DNA of 64,000 nt from an uncultured Prevotella sp. (GCA_900770395.1 CAAGKM010000030.1:496001-560000); one strand, 5' to 3'; positions 34,232-42,715 are shown, counted from the stretch's first letter. Translations and numbers: made by a program. Notes: a model not told the origin generated them from the letters alone.

Positions 34232-35368
34232 TTACAACACTCTCCTCAACTTTGCGATAAACTCATCCGCCTGCTCAAGGGTGAGACAGAGCGGCGGCAA
34301 GAGGCGCAGCACGTTGGTGCCAGCGCAGCCCGTGAAGCAGTGCTCCTGCTTGATGAGCGGCACACGCACATCCTTGTGAGGACAGCTGAGGTCGATGCCT
34401 ATCATCAGTCCTTTGCCACGTATGTCAAGTATCTTCTCTGGGCATTCAGCCTGCAGCTTTCTCAGCTCCGCCATGAGGTGGTCGCCCACCGTGCGGGCGT
34501 TCTCCACAAGGTTCTCGCTCTCCATGACGTCGAGCACGGCAAGTGCGGCAGCACAACCAAGATGATTGCCTCCGAAAGTGGTGCCCAGCTGACCGTAAAC
34601 AGGTTTGAACTCTGGAGAGATAAGCACTGCACCCATAGGGAAACCGTTGGCTATTCCTTTTGCCACAGTGATGATGTCGGGACGGATGCCGAGCCACTGG
34701 TGAGCAAAGAACTTACCACTACGGCCATAACCGCATTGTATCTCATCGCAAATCAGCACTGCGCCATACTTCTTGCAGGCTGCCTGTAGTCCCTGTGCAA
34801 ACTTGGGAGTGGCAAGACGGATGCCGCCTACGCCCTGAATACACTCAAGGATAACCGCACACACATCGCCCTTGGCAATCTCAGCCTCCCATGCCGCAAG
34901 GTCGTTGAGCGGTAGATAGGTCACGTGACCGTTGGCGTTGATTGGCGCAATGATTTTGGGGTTGTTGGTAGCCTCCACCGCCAATGAGGTTCTGCCGTGG
35001 AAAGCTTTCTCTGCAGAAAGCACACGAGTGCGGCCGTTGGTGAACGATGCCAGCTTCAGGGCGTTTTCGTTTGCCTCGGCACCGCTGTTGATGAGAAACA
35101 GCTGATAGTCGTCGTAGCCGCACGCTTTGCCCAGCCGTTCCGCCAGTTGCTGCTGTAGCTTGTTTATCACTGAGTTGCTGTAGAAACCAATTTTCTGCAA
35201 CTGTTCCGTCACCTTATTTATATAATGGGGATGACTGTGGCCGATGCTTATCACGGCATGTCCGCCGTAGAGGTCAAGATACTCCTGACCGTCCTCGTCC
35301 CACACTTTGCATCCCTCGCCTTTCACGATGTTTACATCGAACAAAGGGTAAACGTCGAATAATTTCAT
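34232..35368 (-). CDS. argD: Acetylornithine/succinylornithine aminotransferase
   Basis: 378 residues, class III PLP aminotransferase. LINSGAEANENALKLA binds the PLP phosphate, ICDEIQCGYGRSGKFFAHQ holds the cofactor Asp, and Lys237 in TVAKGIANGFPMGA is the Schiff-base lysine. It converts N-acyl-glutamate semialdehyde to N-acylornithine in arginine synthesis. In Bacteroides the acyl group is known to be succinyl for the following step; which acyl is used here cannot be read from this gene. Last gene of the arg cluster; preceded by a short heptamer repeat. Confidence 0.94.
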   Translation of the reverse strand: MKLFDVYPLFDVNIVKGEGCKVWDEDGQEYLDLYGGHAVISIGHSHPHYINKVTEQLQKIGFYSNSVINKLQQQLAERLGKACGYDDYQLFLINSGAEANENALKLASFTNGRTRVLSAEKAFHGRTSLAVEATNNPKIIAPINANGHVTYLPLNDLAAWEAEIAKGDVCAVILECIQGVGGIRLATPKFAQGLQAACKKYGAVLICDEIQCGYGRSGKFFAHQWLGIRPDIITVAKGIANGFPMGAVLISPEFKPVYGQLGTTFGGNHLGCAAALAVLDVMESENLVENARTVGDHLMAELRKLQAECPEKILDIRGKGLMIGIDLSCPHKDVRVPLIKQEHCFTGCAGTNVLRLLPPLCLTLEQADEFIAKLRRVL

Positions 35369-35380
35369 TTTAATTAACTC

Positions 35381-35406
35381 AAGAATGAAGAATGAAGAAT
35401 GAATAA
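35381..35406. repeat. AAGAATG heptamer chain between argC and argD
   Basis: Three copies of AAGAATG in a row, then a degenerate fourth, in the 78-base gap between argC and argD. Same period (7) as the other chains here but a different core sequence. Confidence 0.6.
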
Positions 35407-35446
35407 TATCATTTTCATGCTTACATTCAATTTTACATTTTATACA

Positions 35447-36415
35447 TTAAAAAGCGCTTGGCTTCAGTCGTAAGCCTACACTTTCTTCGATTCCAAACAT
35501 AAGGTTCATGTTCTGCACAGCCTGCCCCACGGCACCCTTCAGAAGGTTGTCGATGGTGGAGGTTACGAGCAGCTTGCCGTCCACTACGTCGCAGTGGATG
35601 AGCGCCTTGTTGGTGTTCACCACCTGCTTCATGTCGATTGGCTTGTCGATGTAGTGGGTAAAGGCGGCATTGTGGTAGAACTCTTTGTAAGCCTCCACGA
35701 TTTTGTCCTCAGGCATGTCGGTCTTGATGACGCATGTGGCGAAGATGCCGCGTGCAAAGTCACCGCGCATGGGGATGAAGTCGATTGAGGCGTCGAGTGT
35801 GCCCTGCACTTGGGTGAGGCTTTGGCGAATCTCAGCCAAGTGCTGATGGGTGAACACCTTGTAGACACTGAAGTTATTGTTTCGCCACGAGAAGTGTGTG
35901 GTGGCTGATGGCTTCTGTCCTGCACCCGTGCTGCCCGTCACGGCGTTCACTACCACGTCGTTGTCGAGGATATGCAACTTTGCAGCAGGTAGCAATGCAA
36001 GCTGTATGCAGGTGGCGAAGCATCCGGGATTGGCAAGATGCTGTGCTCCCTTTATCTCCTCACGGTTGATTTCCGGCAGCCCATACACGTAGTCGTTACC
36101 GGGAGCGGCGATGCGGAAGTCCTGTGCCAGGTCGATAATCTTGACGTTTGCAGGAATTGTGTGTTCCTTGAGAAACTGCTCGCTCTTGCCGTGCCCGAAA
36201 CAGAAGAACACCACATCAACGCTGTCGAAAGGCATGCTGTCGGTGAAGCGCATGTCGGTCTCGCCATACAGTCCCCCGTGAACGTCGGTGAGCAGGTTGC
36301 CTGCGTTGCTCTCGCTGTTCACAAAAACAATCTCCGCCTCAGGATGATTAATCAATATGCGGATAAGTTCACCGGCAGTGTAGCCGGCTCCGCCCAATAT
36401 TCCAACTCTTATCAT
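35447..36415 (-). CDS. argC: N-acetyl-gamma-glutamyl-phosphate reductase
   Basis: 322 residues. NAD(P) motif GILGGAGYTAGELIRILINHPEAEIVFV at the N-terminus, catalytic Cys in LANPGCFATCIQLALLP, and later PMRGDFARGIFATCVI. It reduces N-acyl-glutamyl phosphate to the semialdehyde. It lies 6 bases after the small pspC gene and before argD. Confidence 0.96.
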   Translation of the reverse strand: MIRVGILGGAGYTAGELIRILINHPEAEIVFVNSESNAGNLLTDVHGGLYGETDMRFTDSMPFDSVDVVFFCFGHGKSEQFLKEHTIPANVKIIDLAQDFRIAAPGNDYVYGLPEINREEIKGAQHLANPGCFATCIQLALLPAAKLHILDNDVVVNAVTGSTGAGQKPSATTHFSWRNNNFSVYKVFTHQHLAEIRQSLTQVQGTLDASIDFIPMRGDFARGIFATCVIKTDMPEDKIVEAYKEFYHNAAFTHYIDKPIDMKQVVNTNKALIHCDVVDGKLLVTSTIDNLLKGAVGQAVQNMNLMFGIEESVGLRLKPSAF

Positions 36416-36421
36416 TTTATC

Positions 36422-36625
36422 TTATTTCAGTAATTTGTTATCACTCGGTGCGACGATCCACAACAGCAGATAAATCCAAAAACCTGCCGATGCACACCAA
36501 AAAAGCACAAACATTGCAATACGTACAAGCACGGGGTCGAGCCCGAAATAGTTGGCAAGTCCGCCGCAAACACCGCCGATAATCTTGTCATTGCTCGACA
36601 AGTAAAATCTTTTGGGATTGTCCAT
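36422..36625 (-). CDS. PspC-domain small membrane protein
   Basis: 67 residues. KRFYLSSNDKIIGGVCGGLANYFGLDPVLVRIAMFVLFWCASAGFWIYLLLWIVAPSD is a nearly bare PspC domain: a short amphipathic start, then one or two membrane helices. PspC proteins sense or relay envelope stress in other bacteria; isolated PspC domains of this size are common in Bacteroidetes without known role. It sits inside the arginine cluster, between argG (27 bases) and argC (6 bases), an unexpected neighbour. Confidence 0.9.
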   Translation of the reverse strand: MDNPKRFYLSSNDKIIGGVCGGLANYFGLDPVLVRIAMFVLFWCASAGFWIYLLLWIVAPSDNKLLK

Positions 36626-36652
36626 TTTCCTTACCTTATTATATAATAGATA

Positions 36653-37855
36653 TTACTTTCTGTCCTCGGGATGCAGTGAATAGTAAGCGCGCAGCGGTGT
36701 CGACGTTACCTTGATAAATCCCTTAGCCTCGTCGCTGGTCCAGCCCTTCTGTGTCTCACCATACTCGCCGAACTTGTTTTTCACAAGGTCATCGGGCGAA
36801 TCCACGCCGAGAGTCTGGAAACCGTAAGGACGCAGCTCCAGTGTCACCACACCATTCACGTTGCGCTGACTGCTGGTGAGCATAGCCTCGATGTCGGGCA
36901 TCACAGGCTCAAGATATTGGCTCTCGTGCAGGAACATTCCATACCAATTTGACACCTGGTCTTTCCAGTACTGCTGCCACTTTGAGAGTGTGTACTTCTC
37001 GAGGAAGCGGTGAGCGCCGATGATGAGCATAGGAGCCGCAGCCTCGAAGCCAACACGTCCCTTGATGCCGATGATAGTGTCGCCCACGTGGCAGTCCCTG
37101 CCTATGGCGTAGGCTGCGCCAATCTCCTCAACCTTCTGTATGGCTGCGATTTTATCGTCATAGTCAACACCGTTCACCGAGCACAGCTCGCCCTTTTTGA
37201 ATCCAAGGCTCAGCACCTCAGTGCCCTCCTTTGTGGGGTGCTTCAGGTATGCGCTCTCGGGCAGTCCCTGCCTGGAGTCGAGGATTTCACCTCCGCAGAT
37301 GCTCGTTCCCCAGATGCCCACGTTGTATGAGTACTTCAGTTTGGTGAAGTCGGCAAAGAATCCGTTGGCGTTGAGATAGTCAACCTCTTCCTTACGGCTC
37401 AGGTTGCGGTCGCGTGTGAGCGTGATAATCTCCACCCCAGGCGCCATCACGAGGAATGTCATGTCGAAGCGTATCTGGTCGTTGCCTGCACCTGTTGAGC
37501 CGTGGGCAATGGCGTCGGCGCCAATCTCCTTGGCATAGCGTGCGATGGCAATTGCTTGGAAGATGCGCTCAGAGCTTACCGAGATGGGATAGCAGTTGTT
37601 GCGGAGCACGTTGCCGTAAACCATATATTTGAGCGACTTCTCGTAATATTCCTGTGTCACATCGAGGGTCACATACTTCACTGCGCCCAGTTTGTAGGCG
37701 TTCTCCTCGTTGGTTTTCAGTTGCTCTGCGCTGAAGCCTCCGGTGTTTGCGCAAGCCGCATACACCTCATAACCCATTTCTTTTGTGAGATACATCACAT
37801 TGTAGCTGGTGTCAAGGCCACCACTGAATGCTACCACTACTTTTTTCTTTGCCAT
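36653..37855 (-). CDS. argG: Argininosuccinate synthase
   Basis: 400 residues. Pyrophosphatase-type ATP motif VVAFSGGLDTSYNVMYLTKEMGYEVYA at the N-terminus. AIAHGSTGAGNDQIRFD and YNVGIWGTSICGGEI are family landmarks. It joins citrulline and aspartate with ATP. It follows the GNAT gene by 40 bases; likely repressed with its neighbours by ArgR. Confidence 0.97.
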   Translation of the reverse strand: MAKKKVVVAFSGGLDTSYNVMYLTKEMGYEVYAACANTGGFSAEQLKTNEENAYKLGAVKYVTLDVTQEYYEKSLKYMVYGNVLRNNCYPISVSSERIFQAIAIARYAKEIGADAIAHGSTGAGNDQIRFDMTFLVMAPGVEIITLTRDRNLSRKEEVDYLNANGFFADFTKLKYSYNVGIWGTSICGGEILDSRQGLPESAYLKHPTKEGTEVLSLGFKKGELCSVNGVDYDDKIAAIQKVEEIGAAYAIGRDCHVGDTIIGIKGRVGFEAAAPMLIIGAHRFLEKYTLSKWQQYWKDQVSNWYGMFLHESQYLEPVMPDIEAMLTSSQRNVNGVVTLELRPYGFQTLGVDSPDDLVKNKFGEYGETQKGWTSDEAKGFIKVTSTPLRAYYSLHPEDRK

Positions 37856-37895
37856 TGTTATATTGCTTTTTATGAATTTTTATTTATTGTAAGAG

Positions 37896-38492
37896 TTACT
37901 TCTTTCCATCCAATTTGTTTATTCTGTCGATTACATCCTGCGGAATCTTTGCAGGCAGATGCTCCTCGGGATCGTAGAGCATACCCGTGCATATGCAGTA
38001 TTTCCTGCCTGTGCGCACTAACACGTCATGGTTGATGCAGCCCTCGCAGCCGCGCCAGAAAGCCTCGTCGTCCGTGAGGTCGGCAAAGGTCACGGGCTGA
38101 TATCCTAATTGTGTGTTCATTGCCATCACTGCCGCTCCGCTTGTGAGCGAGAATATCTTTGCATGCGGCCAACGTGTTCTCGCCAGTGAGAATGTCATGT
38201 CCTTAATACGCTTGGCAAGTCCCAAGCCGCGGAAGTCGGGATGCACAATCAGTCCCGATGTTGTGACATACTGTTTGTTGCCCCATGTCTCAATGTAGCT
38301 GAATCCGGCAAACTTGTTGCCCTGCAGGGCAATCACAGCCTTTGCCTCCTTCATCTTTGTAGCCACATACTCATGGGTACGCTTGGCTATACCGGTGCCG
38401 CGCACCTTTGCCGCCTCTTCTATCGTCTTGAGGATAGTGTCAACGTAAACCTCGTGTGACGCGTCTGCCACCAAAACCTTGATATCTTCCAT
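37896..38492 (-). CDS. GNAT family N-acetyltransferase linked to arginine genes
   Basis: 198 residues. The GNAT acetyl-CoA motif is LIVHPDFRGLGLAKRIKDMTF (R-x-x-G-x-G/A type). A Cys-rich end (FWRGCEGCINHDVL, then KYCICTGMLYD) is a feature of this subgroup and may bind metal. Position between argR and argG suggests it supplies the N-acyl-glutamate step that starts the pathway, since no argA or argJ is seen here; that assignment is inference. Confidence 0.85.
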   Translation of the reverse strand: MEDIKVLVADASHEVYVDTILKTIEEAAKVRGTGIAKRTHEYVATKMKEAKAVIALQGNKFAGFSYIETWGNKQYVTTSGLIVHPDFRGLGLAKRIKDMTFSLARTRWPHAKIFSLTSGAAVMAMNTQLGYQPVTFADLTDDEAFWRGCEGCINHDVLVRTGRKYCICTGMLYDPEEHLPAKIPQDVIDRINKLDGKK

Positions 38493-38505
38493 TATCCTTG
38501 TTTAC

Positions 38506-38985
38506 TTACATTTTCATATTTGGCACGACATAACTCAGTGCCTTCACCACGTCGCGCTCCTCGGCACCCTCTCTTATCACCATAAATATTGTGTCGTCGC
38601 CGGCAATAGTTCCTATAATAATAGGTATATTGCTGCTGTCAATGTTGTAGGCAATGCTGCTGGCGTAGCCTGGACGGGTCTTTATCACCGCCATGTTGCC
38701 CGAGAACTGTATTGAGAGAAATCCCGGCACCTCCATCATCTCGCGTATCTGCACCGGAGTGCTCACACGTTTGTACATGGTCTGGCTGGGCAACACGTAG
38801 ACGTAGTTGCCGTTCATCGACGCCGCCTTTGCCACCTTCAGCTGCTTGAGGTCGCGGCTAAGTGTGGCCTGCGTAAGCGAGAACCCTTCTTTCTGCAATG
38901 CCTGAAGCAGCTCCTCCTGACTTCCCATCTCCCTGCTCGAAATAATCATCCGCAGGGTGTCCAATCTATCGTTCTTTGATTTCAT
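38506..38985 (-). CDS. argR: Arginine repressor ArgR
   Basis: 159 residues from MKSKNDRLDTLRMIISSREMGSQEELLQALQKEGFSLTQATLSRDLKQLKVAK, the winged helix-turn-helix with the SQEELL and TQATLSRDL motifs. A longer frame upstream is rejected because it would run across the promoter box at 39014-39021. The C-terminal hexamer and arginine-binding domain contains IIIGTIAGDDTIFMVIREG, with the conserved GTIAGDDT. It controls the arg cluster and probably itself. Gap to the GNAT gene is 13 bases. Confidence 0.95.
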   Translation of the reverse strand: MKSKNDRLDTLRMIISSREMGSQEELLQALQKEGFSLTQATLSRDLKQLKVAKAASMNGNYVYVLPSQTMYKRVSTPVQIREMMEVPGFLSIQFSGNMAVIKTRPGYASSIAYNIDSSNIPIIIGTIAGDDTIFMVIREGAEERDVVKALSYVVPNMKM

Positions 38986-39013
38986 TTGTTGTATATTTAT
39001 GCTAAATTGAGTG

Positions 39014-39073
39014 CAAAAGTACATTTTTTTTTGCATGTAAGCAAGTTTTTCTGCATATTTATTTATAAATAAA
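39014..39073 (-). promoter_or_regulatory. Promoter and possible operator of the arg cluster
   Basis: On the minus strand TACTTTTG (39014-39021) fits the -7 consensus, 29 bases before the argR start. The perfect AT palindrome TTTATTTATAAATAAA (39058-39073) lies just upstream. ArgR boxes are AT-rich palindromes of about this size, so it is a candidate site. That is inference; the Bacteroidetes box is not something I can match by eye with certainty. Confidence 0.45.
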
Positions 39074-39188
39074 GTTAAAACGGGAACAAGTGAGTATTGG
39101 TGTGTGGGCAAATTGTTCGGGAAAAATGTTCAAACGTCTAAGGAAAAATGTGGCGACAGCAAAGAAATAATTTTCTTTTTGTGCAATA

Positions 39189-39293
39189 AAATCTTTATAC
39201 CAAAGTTTTGAATGTGCGTTCAGAACTTTTGAACGTGTGTTCGGAACTTTGGTATGTGCGTTCAGAACTTTTGAACGAAAATATTTGCGTGAC
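39189..39293. repeat. Tandem array of degenerate 21-base units between argR and corA
   Basis: Units at 39189, 39210, 39231, 39252 and a decayed one at 39273. Units two to four read GAATGTGCGTTCAGAACTTT-, GAACGTGTGTTCGGAACTTT- and GTATGTGCGTTCAGAACTTT-. Units are partly self-complementary (GTTCAGAACTTTTGAAC), and ATACCAAAGTT in unit one mirrors AACTTTGGTAT across units three and four. It is part of the 659-base gap between argR and corA. Bases 39074-39188 and 39294-39450 show nothing else I recognise. Confidence 0.75.
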
Positions 39294-39455
39294 TTTCAGA
39301 AAATATCAGCGAAGAACAAAAACAATATTTCTTAGGCGTTATAACAATATACGTGAGCAATTATACAGGAGCGGTTAGCGCCAGGCAAAAGCAAAAAAAA
39401 CATAAAATGTTTCTGTTTTTATTGCTATTGTGCCCGCTTATTCGATTTTTTGCTG

Positions 39456-39638
39456 TAACTTTGCACGCAAATAATTTTAAATTAAGAGTTATGAACGACG
39501 ACTATCATGCGGAAAACTTTAACGGTTTCGGGCGATAGGGGAAAGTCATACAGCCTATATATAATATAAAAGGTGTGGATAATCCTCTTTTGCTCAGGGG
39601 CTTTTTTATTTTTCCAATATAGCAAAAAAGGATTATCA
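39456..39638 (+). promoter_or_regulatory. Promoter and structured leader of corA
   Basis: TAACTTTG (39456-39463) is the -7 box; the leader is about 170 bases. Bases 39578-39593 can pair with 39622-39637 (15 of 16), and the right arm contains the AAGGA ribosome-binding site (39628-39632) of corA. The left arm overlaps a shorter hairpin, CCTCT (39584-39588) with AGGGG (39596-39600), which is followed by a T-rich run (39602-39613) like a terminator. The two folds exclude each other. A further small stem ATAGG/CCTAT (39535-39539 with 39554-39558) covers the stop of a 15-codon leader frame. The set-up looks like an attenuator or metal- or translation-sensing leader. Confidence 0.6.
39491..39538 (+). 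CDS. Possible leader peptide of corA (15 codons)
   Basis: ATG at 39491, stop TAG at 39536-39538, peptide MNDDYHAENFNGFGR. It starts about 20 bases after the predicted transcription start, with only a weak AAGAG before it. It lies just before the alternative hairpins of the corA leader, where a leader peptide would act. In Salmonella, corA and mgtA are known to be controlled through short leader frames, so the position is suggestive; translation is unproven. Confidence 0.3.
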   Translation: MNDDYHAENFNGFGR

Positions 39639-39643
39639 CAACA

Positions 39644-40570
39644 ATGAAGACATTTTGGAATACCACAGGTGGGGTGAGCCAGATCAGAGAGTGGCAGCCC
39701 AATTGCTGGATACAGGTGACTTGTCCGACAGAAGAAGACCAGGATGAGCTGGAAAAGAAATTCGGAATACCCGATTACTTCTTCCCCGACATCAGCGACG
39801 CCGATGAGCGTGCCCGTTATGAATATGACGACGGTTGGATGCTCATAATTCTGCGTATACCCTACGTTAAAGAGGTGAGGTCGAGAACTCCGTACACCAC
39901 TGTGCCATTAGGCATTATTCACAAGCGCGACGTCACAATCACCGTGTGCTACTATGAGACCAACATGATGATTGACTTCGTGAGCTTCCAGCAGAAGCGC
40001 GGCGAGGGCTTTACTGATTATGTTGATATGACATTCCGTCTGTTCCTTTCCTCCGCGGTGTGGTATCTGAAGCGCCTGAAGCAGATCAACATGCTGATAG
40101 AGAAAGCAAAGCGCAATCTCGACCGTGAGGTGAACAACGAGTCGCTCATCGGACTCAGCCGCCTGCAGGACTCGCTCACATATTTCCAGACATCCATCCG
40201 CGGCAATGAGACGTTGCTGTCGAAGCTGAAGTTCAAGCTGCAGATTGACGAGCTTGACGCCGACCTTATTGAGGATGTGAACATTGAGATGAGCCAGGCG
40301 CGGGAGACAAGCAACATCTATTCGCACATTTTAGAGTCAACCATGGACACTTACCAGAGCATTATCAACAACAACATGAACACCGTGATGCGTACACTTA
40401 CCTCGGTGAGTATTCTCATGATGTTCCCCACACTCATAGCCTCACTGTTCGGCATGAACCTACTCAACGGCATGGAGAGCAATCCCTTTGGTTTTGCCAT
40501 TGCACTGATATTGTCGGTGGTGGTGTCAGGACTCTTTTGGTGGATATTCAGGTACAAACGCCTGATATAG
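39644..40570 (+). CDS. corA: CorA-family magnesium/divalent cation transporter
   Basis: 308 residues. A cytoplasmic N-terminal funnel is followed by a long helix (EVNNESLIGLSRLQDSLTYFQTSIRGNETLL). Two C-terminal membrane helices have the selectivity motif GMN in PTLIASLFGMNLLNG. It ends in a basic tail (FRYKRLI). It forms a pentameric channel for Mg2+ (some relatives move Co2+ or Zn2+). It stands alone with its own structured leader; the next gene starts 137 bases later with its own promoter. Confidence 0.93.
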   Translation: MKTFWNTTGGVSQIREWQPNCWIQVTCPTEEDQDELEKKFGIPDYFFPDISDADERARYEYDDGWMLIILRIPYVKEVRSRTPYTTVPLGIIHKRDVTITVCYYETNMMIDFVSFQQKRGEGFTDYVDMTFRLFLSSAVWYLKRLKQINMLIEKAKRNLDREVNNESLIGLSRLQDSLTYFQTSIRGNETLLSKLKFKLQIDELDADLIEDVNIEMSQARETSNIYSHILESTMDTYQSIINNNMNTVMRTLTSVSILMMFPTLIASLFGMNLLNGMESNPFGFAIALILSVVVSGLFWWIFRYKRLI

Positions 40571-40625
40571 CCTTAATTATTCATAAAAAATGACAGTGAT
40601 ATATTGTTTATTCAAAAAAAAAGTG

Positions 40626-40633
40626 TAAGTTTG
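40626..40633 (+). promoter_or_regulatory. -7 box of the DUF349 gene
   Basis: TAAGTTTG, matching TAnnTTTG, 74 bases before the ATG at 40708. Confidence 0.5.
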
Positions 40634-40707
40634 CAAACTAAAGTGTGCGGCTTGCACACATTATTGTGTATTAATAACTCGAATCAAATAACTAAAAAGT
40701 TAAATTG

Positions 40708-42555
40708 ATGGACTCTCAAGAAAATGCCATTGAAGTGGCACAGACAGAAAACAACGCTGAACTGGCTCAGCAAGTAGAAACACAGGATGTTGCCCCTGTA
40801 CAGACAGTGGAGGAGACACAGAACACACCTGAGGCTGAAACACAGGGACATAGGATTTATGCCGACAAAGCTGAGGTTTTGGAGCGTGTGAAGGAGATTG
40901 CAGGCGGTGAGGAAGCCCCCGACCGTGATGAAGTTAGCCTGCTGCAGGCTCTTTACTACAAGATGCAGCGTGCAGAGCGCGAAGCCAGCATGAAGGCATT
41001 TGTAGACGGCGGCGGACAGCCTGAGGAATATGTAATGCCGGTGGATGAGACCGAGGACTCCTTCAAGGCTGAAATGTCAAGAATCAAGGAGCGCCGTCAG
41101 AAGCTGTTCCTTGAGCAGAAGGAAGCTGAGCAGCAGAACCTGCAAAGAAAGCTCGACATTCTGGAGAAGATTAAAAACATGTCGACATCGCCTGAGGAGG
41201 CAAACAAGTCGTATCAGGACTTCAAGGCACTGCAGGCTGAATGGCGTGAGATAGATAACGTGCCGGCAGAGAACGCCACCGAACTTTGGCGCAACTACCA
41301 GCTCTACGTGGAGCAGTACTACGATCTGCTGAAGCTCAATCACGAGGCTCGTGAGTATGATTTCAAGAAAAACCTTGAGATAAAGACACGTCTTTGCGAG
41401 ACTGCCGAGAAACTGGCTGAGGAAGAGGATGTGGTAAGCGCGTTCCACCAGTTGCAGAACCTGCATACCGAGTTCCGCGAGACGGGTCCGGTGGCAAAGG
41501 AACTGCGTGAGGAAATATGGAACCGCTTCAAGGCTGCGTCGACTGTCATCAACAAGGCGCATCAGTCGCACTTCGAGACACTGAGAGCCCGCGAGGAGGA
41601 GAATCTTGCCAGGAAAACCGCCCTCTGCGAGAAGGTTGAGGCAATCATGGCAGAGCCCAACAACAGCAACAACGACTGGGAGACCCACAGCAAGCAGATT
41701 ATAGAACTGCAGGCAGAGTGGAAGACCATAGGCTTCGCCCCGCAAAAGATGAACGTGAAGATTTTTGAGCGTTTCCGCGGCACCTGCGACGCGTTCTTCA
41801 CAGAAAAAGCCGCATATTATAAGAAGCTGAAAGAGACATACGCACAGAACGCCGAGAAGAAGCGTGCCCTCATCGAGCGTGCCAAGGCGCTTGTTGACAG
41901 CACCGAGTGGAAATCTACCGGCGACAAGCTCATCGGCTTGCAGAAGGAGTGGAAGACTATAGGCAGCCTGCCGAAAAAACTCGGCGACCAGCTGTGGGAG
42001 GAGTTCCAGGGAGCATGCCAGCAGTTCTTTGAGCGCCGCAACGAGCAGACTGCCGGACAGCGCACCGAGCAGCAGGAGAATCTTGAGAAGAAGCGCAGCG
42101 TGATAGCCCAGCTGCAGGAACTTGCAGCCAGCGGAGCCGCCGACATCATGGCTGCAATGAAGAAGCTGCAGGAAGAGTACAACGCCATCGGTCATGTGCC
42201 GTTCCGCGAGAAGGACAATGTCTACAACGACTACCACGCTGCCATGGATGCCATCTACAAGCAGCTCAAGAGCAGCAATGCCCGCAAGCATCTCAGCAAC
42301 TTCAAGAACAAGATAAAGGATGCCGCAGCTCAGGGCGCACAGACCCTTGACAGCGAGCGCGCAAGGCTGGTGCGTCAGGCTGACAACCTGAAGAACGAAA
42401 TCAAGACATACGAGAACAATCTCGGTTTCCTGTCGGTGGCAAGCAAGAAGGGCAACAGCCTTGTTGACGAAATGAACCGCAAGCTGGAGCAACTCAAAAA
42501 CGACCTCGTACTTGTGAAGGAGAAAATCAAGGCTATTGACACCGAAATAGAATAA
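40708..42555 (+). CDS. DUF349 repeat protein, coiled-coil rich
   Basis: 615 residues from ATG 40708 (a TTG just before it is less likely). An acidic, Gln/Thr-rich tail of about 50 residues is followed by several DUF349 units, each recognisable by LQAEWREIDNVP, LQAEWKTIGFAPQ, LQKEWKTIGSLPKKLGDQLWEEFQGACQQFFERR and LQEEYNAIGHVPFREKD. The end is a coiled coil (NRKLEQLKNDLVLVKEKIKAID). No signal peptide. DUF349 proteins are soluble helical proteins of unclear role, widespread in Bacteroidetes. Single-gene unit with its own promoter and terminator. Confidence 0.9.
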   Translation: MDSQENAIEVAQTENNAELAQQVETQDVAPVQTVEETQNTPEAETQGHRIYADKAEVLERVKEIAGGEEAPDRDEVSLLQALYYKMQRAEREASMKAFVDGGGQPEEYVMPVDETEDSFKAEMSRIKERRQKLFLEQKEAEQQNLQRKLDILEKIKNMSTSPEEANKSYQDFKALQAEWREIDNVPAENATELWRNYQLYVEQYYDLLKLNHEAREYDFKKNLEIKTRLCETAEKLAEEEDVVSAFHQLQNLHTEFRETGPVAKELREEIWNRFKAASTVINKAHQSHFETLRAREEENLARKTALCEKVEAIMAEPNNSNNDWETHSKQIIELQAEWKTIGFAPQKMNVKIFERFRGTCDAFFTEKAAYYKKLKETYAQNAEKKRALIERAKALVDSTEWKSTGDKLIGLQKEWKTIGSLPKKLGDQLWEEFQGACQQFFERRNEQTAGQRTEQQENLEKKRSVIAQLQELAASGAADIMAAMKKLQEEYNAIGHVPFREKDNVYNDYHAAMDAIYKQLKSSNARKHLSNFKNKIKDAAAQGAQTLDSERARLVRQADNLKNEIKTYENNLGFLSVASKKGNSLVDEMNRKLEQLKNDLVLVKEKIKAIDTEIE

Positions 42556-42580
42556 ATTTCAAAGTCAAATATAATGTGTG

Positions 42581-42622
42581 AGATGGGTTTTGGCACGTGA
42601 GGTCAGAATCCATCTTTTTTTT
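42581..42622 (+). terminator. Rho-independent terminator after the DUF349 gene
   Basis: AGATGGGTT (42581-42589) pairs with AATCCATCT (42607-42615, one G-U pair), followed by a T run to 42622. Confidence 0.8.
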
Positions 42623-42685
42623 GGCATAAGTGATGAAAAAAGCAACTAAAGCGCAAAAAACTTTGGCTATAAAAGTTTTTTTTAG

Positions 42686-42693
42686 TAATTTTG
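42686..42693 (+). promoter_or_regulatory. -7 box of the DUF5597 glycosidase gene
   Basis: TAATTTTG, matching TAnnTTTG, 22 bases before the ATG at 42716. Confidence 0.55.
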
Positions 42694-42715
42694 CAATCAA
42701 TAAATCAAAAAAACA

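Noticed and set aside
38986..39111. N-terminal extension of ArgR
   Set aside because: It would cross the promoter box and the AT palindrome; the family starts at MKSKNDRLDTL.
41077..42492. A 471-codon minus-strand frame opposite the DUF349 gene
   Set aside because: Leu-rich shadow caused by the Glu/Lys/Gln-rich coiled-coil codons of the real gene.
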